Origin: OLB4 sp002050165
GTDB taxonomy: Bacteria > Bacteroidota > Ignavibacteria > Tepidaquicellales > Tepidaquicellaceae
Length of the DNA: 64,000 bases
Direction: 5' to 3'
Assembly (NCBI GenBank): GCA_030263475.1
Contig: SZPC01000009.1
Span: forward strand, 1 to 64,000
Numbering within the stretch: the stretch's first letter is position 1; every line of letters begins with the position of its first letter. The notes under the pieces are model-generated. The model ran no database searches, had not been told where the DNA came from, and worked only from the letters and a program-made list of their open reading frames with translations. Made by a program: the position numbers and the translations under genes. Below, one piece after another: positions 1 through 8,036 of this stretch.

Positions 1-1
1 T

Positions 2-172
2 TCAGTTTACGATATTACCGGGAAGGAAGTATCGGTTCTGACAAATGAAGTTCTGAAGCCCGGCAGTTACGAAGTTGGATTTGACGCATCGCACCTTTCG
101 AGTGGTGTGTATTACTACCGCATAGAAGCCGGCGAATTTGTGAGCGTTAAGCGGATGGTACTCCTGAAGTGA
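2..172 (+). CDS. C-terminal end of a type IX secretion system cargo protein (partial)
   Basis: The frame is open from the first bases to TGA at 170-172, so only the last 56 residues are visible; the start lies outside the window. The segment matches the conserved C-terminal sorting domain of type IX secretion cargo (Por secretion tail type). It has a V-Y-D-I-T-G-K-E-V strand, a central L-S-S-G-V-Y-Y-Y-R-I strand and a basic end, V-K-R-M-V-L-L-K. In this family the domain directs a Sec-exported protein through the outer membrane and is usually removed at the surface. What the protein does cannot be told from this piece. It is the best single marker that the organism is Bacteroidota/Ignavibacteria-like. 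Confidence 0.85.
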   Translation, partial: SVYDITGKEVSVLTNEVLKPGSYEVGFDASHLSSGVYYYRIEAGEFVSVKRMVLLK

Positions 173-472
173 ATAGAGAGTTCAAATAATGAAGAGCTTT
201 ACAAAAGTAATTTTCTTCAATGCGCTTTTTATTGTCAACTGTGGATGTGATTGTTGAATGAAAATTCCCCTGCGAAGTGGATACACCAAAGAAACGGAGT
301 TAACTTTCACACTCCAAGTTATATAACTTCGGGGATTAAAAAATTTTCGGAGCTGGTTGAATTATTTTTTAAAATAATAGATCGATAGTGAATGACACAC
401 ATCTTCATTTCGATAATGACATAATTAACTTAAATTGAGACCTTATGAGGTAATAACTGAAAAATTTTGTTA
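173..472. other. Intergenic region, no gene seen
   Basis: About 300 bases between the T9SS cargo gene and the next membrane protein gene. The only structure I see is a perfect 14-base palindrome at 316-329 (AAGTTATATAACTT), which could be an operator. A 22-codon reading frame at 189-257 is too short and unsupported to call. No clear terminator with a T run is present. Confidence 0.5.
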
Positions 473-2902
473 ATGTCAAATCTGGCACGAATTCTTTCCC
501 GCAACCCTCGGTTTCACAATAAATATTTCATAGCAATATTTACTATTGCGCTTTCAACTTTATTTCTTGAGTTTACGTTGACGAGGATACTATCTGTTAC
601 TTTGTGGTATCATTTTGCATTCATGATTATAAGTGTCGCCCTTCTCGGTTTCGGAATCAGCGGGGTTACGCTTGCTGTCAGCAAGAAAATCAGGTCTTAT
701 GAATCGGATAAGCTGCTTTCAGCATTATCAATTCTCTATGGAATAAGCGTTATCGTTTGTTTCATTTTGATGAATAAAATTCCCTTTGATCCGTTTAGTT
801 TATTAACCGATTCGATGCAGTTCTTATACCTCCCGGTTTATTACGTCCTGATTACAACACCGTTCTTTTTTTCGGGATTAATTATATCATACTTACTATC
901 TACCTATAAAGAGCAGATTCCAAAACTGTATTTCTCTGACCTTTTGGGTGCGGGAATATCTTGCTTTGCTTTTGTTTTTTTTGTTCCGATGCTTGGTGGT
1001 AACGGAGCAATAGTGATAATTGCTTCATTAGGTTTAATTACTGCGATAATTTTTTCTGCCGGCAGTTCAAAAATCCTCAGTGTAGCATCTGTTGCCTTGA
1101 TTATTTTTTCATTGTTACTTCTGTTCAATAAAGAAACCACTCTTGCAATAAACTCAACTCCAAACAAGGTTTACGGCAATTTTATTAAATCCCGTCCCGA
1201 CCTCAAAGTAAGAACTGACTGGAATACGTTTTCAAAAGTTGACGTTATGTTAGATGATGAGAAGTCCGAAGACGGTTACCCTGTACTGCTTGCAATAATT
1301 GATGAAGGTAATGCGACGACGAATATCCCCGCGTTAACAGAGTTGCCACCCCCGAGGAAGCCTGCGGATGCATCAAATCTTGCTTATGCTCCGCTCGATT
1401 CAGTTGGAAAAGTCTTCATCCTTGGCTCCGCGGGTGGCGGAGAAATTCTAACCGGATTATATCAGGATGCCGGATGGATTCACGCAGTTGAAATTAACGG
1501 TATTTTGAACGAATATCTCACAAACGATCTGCTTTACTGGACAGGTCCTTTAGTAAAAAACAACCCGAAGGTAAAGCTGGTTACAGATGACGCACGTTCA
1601 GTTATTGGTAGTAAACGAATTGCTTATGATGTGATAATTTCTGCTCACACGATTTCGTCATCTGCCGTATCAAGCGGGGCAATGAGCATGGTTGAAAATT
1701 ACATTCTAACCATTGAAGCAGTTGAGAAATACCTCAATCATCTCAGCAATAATGGCGTGTTGTATATTTCACGACCTGAAACACAAATTCCCAGGATTAT
1801 TACAACATTAAAAAAAGCTCGACTGAACACCAGCATGGGACTTGAGCAAAGTAAAAATCATTTTATTGTTTTCAGGAGACCACCATCGGAATTTGAAGGT
1901 GATAAAAGTTTTCTTGCGGGAGTATTGTACAAAAAAAATGGGTTTTCTAAACACGAAGTTATCAGCGTTCTCAATGAAGCTTCTGCCTTAAGCGTTAATA
2001 TTGAATACGATCCGATTTTAAAACCGGACGGGATTTATAAAAATATTATTGAAAGTGACAATGTAGATGAAATTATAGAAGGATTTCCGACTGACATAAT
2101 GCCGGCTACGGACGACAAACCGTTTTTTGATAATAATATCGGGTTTAGCAGGCTTACGTTCGACGGTATGATAGAATCGTTCTCGCAGGATGAAAAGGGG
2201 ATTCTGGCATTGAAAGACAGGCCTGTTGCAGAAACAACTTTGATTGTCATTCTTATACAAACAATTATCGTTGCCGGGCTTTTTATTTTACTACCGTTGA
2301 AAAAATTGAAATCAGAGAAACCTTTTAATACGAAATTTCTTCTTTACTTCGCCTGCCTTGGGCTTGGTTACATAATGCTTCAGATAAGTATGATACAAAA
2401 TTTCACGTTGTTTCTTGGACAGCCGGTTTTTACATTGCTTACAGTTATTTCAACCATGTTGGTTACTTCAGGTTTGGGTAGTATCTTTTCACATAAATTT
2501 GTTGCAAAGAACAGAATTAATTTATATATAATATTCGGATTGATTTTCCTGAGCGCTGTTCTGATAGGTGTACTAAATCCGTTAATCTTCAGAGCAGGGG
2601 CAGGGTGGAGTTTGTGGTTAAGAATTGTTGTATCAATATTGGTTATTGCGCCGCCGGGATTTTTTATGGGAATGCCTTTTCCGCTCGGATTATCACTCAT
2701 TGATGAAGGAGATAAAAAGTTTATTGCTTTTGCTTGGGGCATCAACGGGTTTTTCTCCGTGATAGGTACGGTTCTGACGATGATACTTGCTATGATTCTG
2801 GGTTACAAGGTTGTATTTATTATTTGCGGTGTAATTTACTTGTTGGCGTTTTTAGTTATTCAATCAAAATTGAAATCAACAGGAGGATTTAAATTCACAT
2901 GA
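473..2902 (+). CDS. Membrane protein with spermidine synthase-like (SAM-binding) domain
   Basis: Large integral membrane protein of about 809 residues. Roughly seven hydrophobic segments occupy residues 18-235, followed by a soluble Rossmann-like domain (about 300-560) and a further block of about seven membrane segments (575-800). The soluble part carries a glycine-rich loop near residue 315 (V-F-I-L-G-S-A-G-G-G-E-I) followed by an acidic A-V-E-I-N strand, as in spermidine synthases and SAM methyltransferases, and ends with A-T-D-D-K-P-F-F, a signature of fused transporter/spermidine synthase-like membrane proteins. Substrate unknown; true polyamine synthesis is not assured. I use ATG at 473; a TTG two codons upstream is possible. 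The stop overlaps the next start (ATGA), so it is probably co-translated with pfkA. Confidence 0.7.
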   Translation: MSNLARILSRNPRFHNKYFIAIFTIALSTLFLEFTLTRILSVTLWYHFAFMIISVALLGFGISGVTLAVSKKIRSYESDKLLSALSILYGISVIVCFILMNKIPFDPFSLLTDSMQFLYLPVYYVLITTPFFFSGLIISYLLSTYKEQIPKLYFSDLLGAGISCFAFVFFVPMLGGNGAIVIIASLGLITAIIFSAGSSKILSVASVALIIFSLLLLFNKETTLAINSTPNKVYGNFIKSRPDLKVRTDWNTFSKVDVMLDDEKSEDGYPVLLAIIDEGNATTNIPALTELPPPRKPADASNLAYAPLDSVGKVFILGSAGGGEILTGLYQDAGWIHAVEINGILNEYLTNDLLYWTGPLVKNNPKVKLVTDDARSVIGSKRIAYDVIISAHTISSSAVSSGAMSMVENYILTIEAVEKYLNHLSNNGVLYISRPETQIPRIITTLKKARLNTSMGLEQSKNHFIVFRRPPSEFEGDKSFLAGVLYKKNGFSKHEVISVLNEASALSVNIEYDPILKPDGIYKNIIESDNVDEIIEGFPTDIMPATDDKPFFDNNIGFSRLTFDGMIESFSQDEKGILALKDRPVAETTLIVILIQTIIVAGLFILLPLKKLKSEKPFNTKFLLYFACLGLGYIMLQISMIQNFTLFLGQPVFTLLTVISTMLVTSGLGSIFSHKFVAKNRINLYIIFGLIFLSAVLIGVLNPLIFRAGAGWSLWLRIVVSILVIAPPGFFMGMPFPLGLSLIDEGDKKFIAFAWGINGFFSVIGTVLTMILAMILGYKVVFIICGVIYLLAFLVIQSKLKSTGGFKFT

Positions 2903-3933
2903 ACCTTGCTGTGTTAACCAGTGGCGGTGATTGTCCGGGATTAAATGCGGTTATCAGGGCAATTGTCAGGTCAGCTTTACCGGATAAAATAAAGGTTACA
3001 GGTATAATTGGTGGCTGGGAAGGAATTTGGAAAGGGGAATATGTTGATCTCAATATGCCGGCGGTTGCAGGAATAATTAACCGTGGCGGTACAATTCTCG
3101 GAACTTCCAGATTCAGCCCGTTTGAGCAAAAGAACGGTAAGAAAATCTTACTTGAAAGACTTTCACACAAAAATTTCGATGCGATTATAGCAATCGGTGG
3201 CGAGGGGTCAATGCACATTGCACAACTAGCTCACGAAGCAGGCGTAAATATTATCGGCGTACCTAAAACAATTGATAATGATATTAACGGAACTGATTAC
3301 ACTTTCGGGTTCGATACAGCGGTAAGCATTGCTACTGAAGCAATTGACCGTCTTCATACAACCGCGGAGTCGCATCATCGGATCATGGTGCTTGAAGTAA
3401 TGGGGCGACACGCTGGATGGATAGCGTTGTATTCAGGTATCGCAGGCGGTGCAGATGTCGTGATTATTCCTGAGTTTGAAACTCAACTGGATAATATTAC
3501 CGGCGTAATTCAGAAAAGGTACGACAGAGGTAAACTGTTTTCAATTATTGTAATTGCCGAGGGTGCGGAGTTTATTGAAAAAGAAATTAAAGACAGTCGC
3601 AAATATATTAAGAAGAAGGATGACTTCGGCAGAACACGGCTCGGAGGTATCGGTTACCTTCTTGCAGAGGAGATTGAACAGCGAACAGGTTTCGAGAGCC
3701 GGGCAACCATTCTCGGATATGTTCAACGGGGTGGAATGCCGAGTGCATTCGATAGAATTCTCGGAACACGGTTCGGCGTTCACGCCGTTAAAATGTTCCT
3801 TAACCGGCAGTTTGGCAGAATGGCTGCAATTCGGTCAAACATAATTACGGATATTTCCATAAAAGAAGCCATCAGCAAATTAAAAACTGTTGACAAAGAA
3901 ACTTATGAAGTGGCAAAGGTCTTTTTCGGGTGA
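2899..3933 (+). CDS. pfkA: 6-phosphofructokinase
   Basis: Phosphorylates fructose 6-phosphate to fructose 1,6-bisphosphate in cytosolic glycolysis. At 344 residues it is a normal single-domain PfkA-family enzyme. The N-terminal loop G-G-D-C-P-G-L-N is at residues 9-16, the phosphoryl-donor loop G-G-E-G-S at 100-104 and the catalytic loop P-K-T-I-D-N-D at 122-128. The second glycine of G-E-G-S (E. coli Gly104 position) suggests ATP use, while the lysine of P-K-T-I-D-N-D (E. coli Gly124 position) is typical of pyrophosphate-dependent and group III enzymes, so the donor is uncertain. The start overlaps the previous stop, and an AGGAGG at 2881-2886 lies 12 bases upstream. Confidence 0.9.
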   Translation: MNLAVLTSGGDCPGLNAVIRAIVRSALPDKIKVTGIIGGWEGIWKGEYVDLNMPAVAGIINRGGTILGTSRFSPFEQKNGKKILLERLSHKNFDAIIAIGGEGSMHIAQLAHEAGVNIIGVPKTIDNDINGTDYTFGFDTAVSIATEAIDRLHTTAESHHRIMVLEVMGRHAGWIALYSGIAGGADVVIIPEFETQLDNITGVIQKRYDRGKLFSIIVIAEGAEFIEKEIKDSRKYIKKKDDFGRTRLGGIGYLLAEEIEQRTGFESRATILGYVQRGGMPSAFDRILGTRFGVHAVKMFLNRQFGRMAAIRSNIITDISIKEAISKLKTVDKETYEVAKVFFG

Positions 3934-5350
3934 AGTTGAAATTGATAAAGTTCATTCTAGCGGACTCCTGACGAAGCTCGGACTTTTCACCGCTATTATG
4001 ATTGTGATGAGTTCAATGATTGGTTCAGGAATTTTCAAGAAGATTGCGCCGATGTCGGCTGATTTAGGTTCAGGCGGACTTGTGCTAATTGCCTGGTTAA
4101 TAGCGGGGGTAATTACGCTTATTGGCGCTGCAACCAATGCTGAAATCGCCGGGTTAATTGCTGCGCCGGGCGGTCAATATGTTTACTTCAAAGAAATGTA
4201 CGGCAAAGCTTTCGCGTTCCTATACGGCTGGTCGTGCTTCTCGGTAATTCAATCCGCTTCGATTGCATCCATTGGTTACGTCTTTTCCGAATCTGTAAAT
4301 GCCATTATTCCACTTCCCGCTTTAAGCGAAAGTTGGGAAAGTATTTCTATTCTGGGTCTGTTCAATCCGTTTGAGAATCTCGGCGTGAAGTTACTTACCA
4401 TTTCCGCAATAATATTTCTGACTGTTGCAAATTATCTCGGGGTGGTTTTTGGCGGGTTTATAAATAACCTGTTCACGATACTCAAAGTTGCCGGAATTTT
4501 AATCATCATTATTTTAGGGTTGACAATTTCGGGTGGTTCGGTTGAGAACGTCGCCCCGGTTATGGAAAATCCGGGTTACGAATACGGTACATCACTCGGA
4601 CTTTTCGGCGCAATGTTCGCTGCTATGCTCGGCGCTTTCTGGGCTTACGACGGATGGAATAATATCGGTTATCTCGGCGGTGAAGTGATTAACCCTAAAA
4701 GGAATATCCCCATTGCTCTTTTTGGCGGTGTAAGTGTGGTAATTTTAATTTATCTGTTAATCAATTTCACTTATCTTTTCGTTATGCCGGTAGATGAGAT
4801 AATTTCCGTTTCACAAGACAGGAATGCAATTATCGCTGTTGAGGTAATGCGTAAATTCATGGGTAACGGTGGCGCTTTATTTATTTCCGTTTTGATTATG
4901 ATTTCCACTTTCGGTACTACTAACGGTTCAATCCTGGCTTCATCTAGGATATATTTTGCCATGTCGAAAGACAACCTCTTTTTCAAATCTGCAGGAAATG
5001 TACACGACAAATTTAAAACCCCTTGTACTTCTCTCATAATTCAGGGGACATGGTCGTGTCTTTTGGTGTTATCCGGAACGTTCGATCAGCTAACTGATAT
5101 GCTGATCTTTGCTTCGTTTATATTTTATGGCGCCGGAGCGTTCGGGGTGTTTGTCCTTCGCAGAAAAATGAAAGAAACTCACAGACCGTTTAAAGTAAAA
5201 GGATATCCTTGGATTCCCGGTATATTCGTACTTTTTTGCCTGACGCTCGTGGTGGTTACCGTAATTGAAAATCCGCGCGATGCGGGAATTGGATTATTCC
5301 TCGTACTTATCGGCATTCCGTTTTACATCTTCTGGAAATCACGTAAGTGA
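3905..5350 (+). CDS. APC-family amino acid permease
   Basis: Secondary amino acid transporter of the cytoplasmic membrane, about 481 residues with some twelve hydrophobic helices. The first helix holds the APC-family hallmark M-I-G-S-G-I-F-K, the unwound substrate-binding segment, and a later helix has F-W-A-Y-D-G-W-N, typical of the L-type / SteT-like branch. The substrate cannot be read from sequence. I take ATG 3905; a TTG at 3890 would add five residues. Either way the start lies inside the end of pfkA (29-base overlap), so it is probably the third gene of an operon. Confidence 0.85.
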   Translation: MKWQRSFSGEVEIDKVHSSGLLTKLGLFTAIMIVMSSMIGSGIFKKIAPMSADLGSGGLVLIAWLIAGVITLIGAATNAEIAGLIAAPGGQYVYFKEMYGKAFAFLYGWSCFSVIQSASIASIGYVFSESVNAIIPLPALSESWESISILGLFNPFENLGVKLLTISAIIFLTVANYLGVVFGGFINNLFTILKVAGILIIIILGLTISGGSVENVAPVMENPGYEYGTSLGLFGAMFAAMLGAFWAYDGWNNIGYLGGEVINPKRNIPIALFGGVSVVILIYLLINFTYLFVMPVDEIISVSQDRNAIIAVEVMRKFMGNGGALFISVLIMISTFGTTNGSILASSRIYFAMSKDNLFFKSAGNVHDKFKTPCTSLIIQGTWSCLLVLSGTFDQLTDMLIFASFIFYGAGAFGVFVLRRKMKETHRPFKVKGYPWIPGIFVLFCLTLVVVTVIENPRDAGIGLFLVLIGIPFYIFWKSRK

Positions 5351-5352
5351 GC

Positions 5353-5383
5353 TTGCTGTCTATAGAAAAACTTAATACTTTTA
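5353..5383 (+). promoter_or_regulatory. Possible promoter for the talC-gcvT-comB-ftsK operon
   Basis: TTG at 5353-5355 and TACTTTTA at 5376-5383, spaced 20 bases, fit the Bacteroidota pattern (TTG-N19-TAnnTTTG) with one mismatch and one extra spacer base. The site lies in the 88-base gap before talC. Weak match, offered as a candidate only. Confidence 0.3.
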
Positions 5384-5438
5384 AAACTAATCGTATATCG
5401 GTATTTTAATCACAAACTAACCAATCAATTAATTACAC

Positions 5439-6086
5439 ATGAAAATATTTATTGATACAGCAAATATAGATGAAATTAAAGAAGCGGCGGGAATGGGGCT
5501 TCTGGATGGTGTAACCACTAATCCGTCATTAGTCTCGAAGGAAGGTCACAAGGATTTCCATGCAATGCTTGAAAAGATTTGCAGTATTGTGGATGGTGAT
5601 GTTAGCGCCGAAGTGATTGCTACGGATTTTGATGGTATATTGAAAGAAGGAAGGGAGCTTGTAAAAATTCATGAAAATATCGTTGTGAAAGTTCCGTTAA
5701 TAAAAGAGGGATTAAAAGCTGTTAAAGTTTTTTCTGAGGAAAATATAAAGACTAATGTTACACTTTGCTTTTCCGCATCGCAGGCGCTTTTAGCGGCAAA
5801 GGCAGGAGCATATATTATCAGCCCGTTCGTCGGCAGGCTTGATGATATTTCGCAGGACGGTATGGATTTAATCTCTCAGATTATTACAATTTATGATAAT
5901 TACGATTTCAATACTCAGGTTCTGGTTGCTTCTGTACGACATCCGATGCACTTCGTTCAATCGGCGCTTATGGGAGCTGATATTGCTACCTTACCATTTA
6001 AAGTGATTGAACAGCTTGCAAAGCACCCGTTGACCGATAAAGGGCTTGAGAACTTTTTAAGCGACTGGGGGAAATTGAATAAATGA
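5439..6086 (+). CDS. tal: Transaldolase / fructose-6-phosphate aldolase family (TalC-like)
   Basis: Small transaldolase-family class I aldolase of 215 residues, acting in the non-oxidative pentose phosphate pathway or as a fructose-6-phosphate aldolase. It has the start M-K-I-F-I-D-T-A, the T-T-N-P-S-L loop at 26-31 and the Schiff-base lysine at position 84 (V-V-K-V-P). The length matches the short TalC/FSA branch rather than the 320-residue TalB type. Sequence alone does not separate transaldolase from F6P aldolase; most bacterial homologues of this length are annotated as transaldolase. The start has no Shine-Dalgarno. The stop overlaps the start of gcvT by four bases. Confidence 0.88.
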   Translation: MKIFIDTANIDEIKEAAGMGLLDGVTTNPSLVSKEGHKDFHAMLEKICSIVDGDVSAEVIATDFDGILKEGRELVKIHENIVVKVPLIKEGLKAVKVFSEENIKTNVTLCFSASQALLAAKAGAYIISPFVGRLDDISQDGMDLISQIITIYDNYDFNTQVLVASVRHPMHFVQSALMGADIATLPFKVIEQLAKHPLTDKGLENFLSDWGKLNK

Positions 6087-7171
6087 GTTTAAAGCGAACA
6101 GCTTTTTTCAATATTCACAAAAATCTCGGCGCAAAACTTGTGGACTTTGCGGGTTTTGAAATGCCGGTACAATATGAAAGTATTGTTAAGGAACATCTGG
6201 CAGTGCGTGAGTCCGTCGGCGTTTTCGATGTATCGCACATGGGTGAGGTCGAGGTTAGCGGCGATGGAGCGTTTGAGTTTCTGCAAAATCTTACTACCAA
6301 TGATATCTCAAAACTTAACCCGAATGGAGTTCAATATTCGGCAATGTGCAATGAAAACGGCGGTATAATTGATGACCTGCTAGTTTACAATATGAACGAT
6401 AAGTATATGCTCGTAATAAATGCGTCGAATATAGATAAAGATTTATCATGGATGAGAGAACAAGCTGATAGCAATGTTACTATCAGCGATATTTCAGATT
6501 CAACTTCATTGTTGGCAGTCCAGGGAAGGCACTCGTTGAATGTACTCAGGAAAATTTGCGGTGTTGATCTAAGTGGATTGAAATATTATACCTTCACCGA
6601 AGGTTCAATTGAAGGAATTCCGGTTTTAATCTCACGGACAGGTTACACCGGCGAAGAGATTGGTTTTGAATTATACTTTAGTTCAGATGTTGATACATCG
6701 GAGAAAATCTGGAAAGTGCTTTTTGATGCGGGCTCGGAATTTGATATTAAACCGGTAGGGCTTGGGGCAAGGGATACACTTAGACTGGAATTTGCATACA
6801 GGCTTTACGGTAATGATATGGATGAAACCACAAACCCGATTGAAGCTGGCTTAGGTTGGATTACGAAATTGTCAAAAGGGAATTTTATCGGAAGTGAAGC
6901 GATCAGCGCTGTAAAGGATCGTGGCATTAGTAGAAAACTGGTTGGCTTTATTATTGATGGTCGCCTGCCTGCGAGACATGGTTATGAAGTTTATAAGGAT
7001 GGGATTAAAACAGGATACGTAACGAGTGGTTCGCTCTCTCCGGTATTGCAAAAAAATATCGGGCTTGCATACGTAAGCAAAGACAACAGTGAAATTGGCG
7101 GAACCATTGAGATTAACATACGGGGGAAAATGGCAAGCGCTGAAATTGTAAAGACTCCATTTATAAATTAA
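6083..7171 (+). CDS. gcvT: Glycine cleavage system T protein (aminomethyltransferase)
   Basis: Transfers the methylene group from aminomethylated H protein to tetrahydrofolate, releasing ammonia. At 362 residues it is normal for the family. It begins with the T-protein pattern (lipoyl-protein partner, F-A-G-F-E-M-P-V-Q-Y), then V-S-H-M-G-E near residue 51. R-T-G-Y-T-G-E and G-L-G-A-R-D-T-L-R-L-E are present in the middle and folate-binding part, with a C-terminal barrel. The other cleavage genes (gcvH, gcvP) are not in this window. It overlaps talC by four bases and is followed by comB 19 bases later. Confidence 0.95.
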   Translation: MSLKRTAFFNIHKNLGAKLVDFAGFEMPVQYESIVKEHLAVRESVGVFDVSHMGEVEVSGDGAFEFLQNLTTNDISKLNPNGVQYSAMCNENGGIIDDLLVYNMNDKYMLVINASNIDKDLSWMREQADSNVTISDISDSTSLLAVQGRHSLNVLRKICGVDLSGLKYYTFTEGSIEGIPVLISRTGYTGEEIGFELYFSSDVDTSEKIWKVLFDAGSEFDIKPVGLGARDTLRLEFAYRLYGNDMDETTNPIEAGLGWITKLSKGNFIGSEAISAVKDRGISRKLVGFIIDGRLPARHGYEVYKDGIKTGYVTSGSLSPVLQKNIGLAYVSKDNSEIGGTIEINIRGKMASAEIVKTPFIN

Positions 7172-7190
7172 CTAAGAATCAAAGGAATTA

Positions 7191-8027
7191 ATGCGAAGTA
7201 TAAAAGTATTTTTGTCAAATAGTTTCGTAAACGATGAGTTATCGCTGAAGGATAAAAACATTGTAATTGTTGATGTGCTACGTGCAACGACAACAATAGG
7301 AGTGGCCTTAGCGTCCGGTGCGAAGGAGATAATTCCGGTTGATAATGTATCAACTGCAGCCAGAATAGCCAAAGGAACGGGAAATTCACTCCTTGGCGGT
7401 GAACGAAACGGGCTTAAGGTTAACGGCTTTAATCTCGGTAATTCACCGTTAGAATATACTGAAGATGTGGTGAAAGAAAAGTCTATCGTCTTCAGCACAA
7501 CCAACGGGACTACCTCAATTTTAAAATCAAAGTATGCCACAAACTGCATGCTCGCAAGTTTTACGAACCTTAAGAGGACGATTAATGAACTTTACAATAC
7601 TGAAGGCGACTTAATGATAATATGTTCGGGTAAGTCCGGTGATTTTGCGCTGGAAGATGCAGTTTGCGCTGGAGAAATTATTACCGGTTTGCTGGTTAAA
7701 GACAACAATTTTATTATCGGTGATCCTGAAATTGCAGTTTGTTCACTTGCAATTCACTTCCTGGGGAAAATTCCCTCTTCTGAAAAAATTATGAAAATGT
7801 TTTCAGTTTCAGGAAGCGGTAAACATTTGAAGGAGCTCGGGCTGGAAAAGGATCTGGAATTTGCCTCAAAGTTAAACAGTAATCCTGTGTTACCACTTTA
7901 CAAAAATGGCGTGATTAAGCTTAAAGAATCATTTGACGAGGAAGCGATGCAGAAAGCACAAATGAAAAAGGTGAATATTTCTAAAAAGGAAGATGAAAAT
8001 TCTGAAAAACTTCAGGAAGATAGTTAA
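7191..8027 (+). CDS. comB: 2-phosphosulfolactate phosphatase family protein (ComB-like)
   Basis: Member of the ComB family, magnesium-dependent acid phosphatases that in methanogens hydrolyse 2-phosphosulfolactate on the way to coenzyme M. The protein has 278 residues with the family motifs D-V-L-R-A-T-T-T near 28-35, G-E-R-N-G near 70-74 and S-T-T-N-G-T-T near 102-108. The last 30 residues form a charged lysine-rich tail. No other coenzyme M or sulfolactate gene is nearby, so the real substrate in this bacterium is open. The start has an AAAGGA six bases upstream. Third gene of the tal-gcvT-comB-ftsK group. Confidence 0.85.
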   Translation: MRSIKVFLSNSFVNDELSLKDKNIVIVDVLRATTTIGVALASGAKEIIPVDNVSTAARIAKGTGNSLLGGERNGLKVNGFNLGNSPLEYTEDVVKEKSIVFSTTNGTTSILKSKYATNCMLASFTNLKRTINELYNTEGDLMIICSGKSGDFALEDAVCAGEIITGLLVKDNNFIIGDPEIAVCSLAIHFLGKIPSSEKIMKMFSVSGSGKHLKELGLEKDLEFASKLNSNPVLPLYKNGVIKLKESFDEEAMQKAQMKKVNISKKEDENSEKLQEDS

Positions 8028-8036
8028 TTTCAGAAA

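Noticed and set aside
189..257. A 22-codon frame with a hydrophobic, Cys-rich end after the T9SS gene
   Set aside because: Too short, no ribosome-binding site, and no comparable small protein known to me; could be a chance frame.
3554..3844. A 96-codon frame within pfkA
   Set aside because: Out of frame with a clear, full-length phosphofructokinase; a shadow frame.
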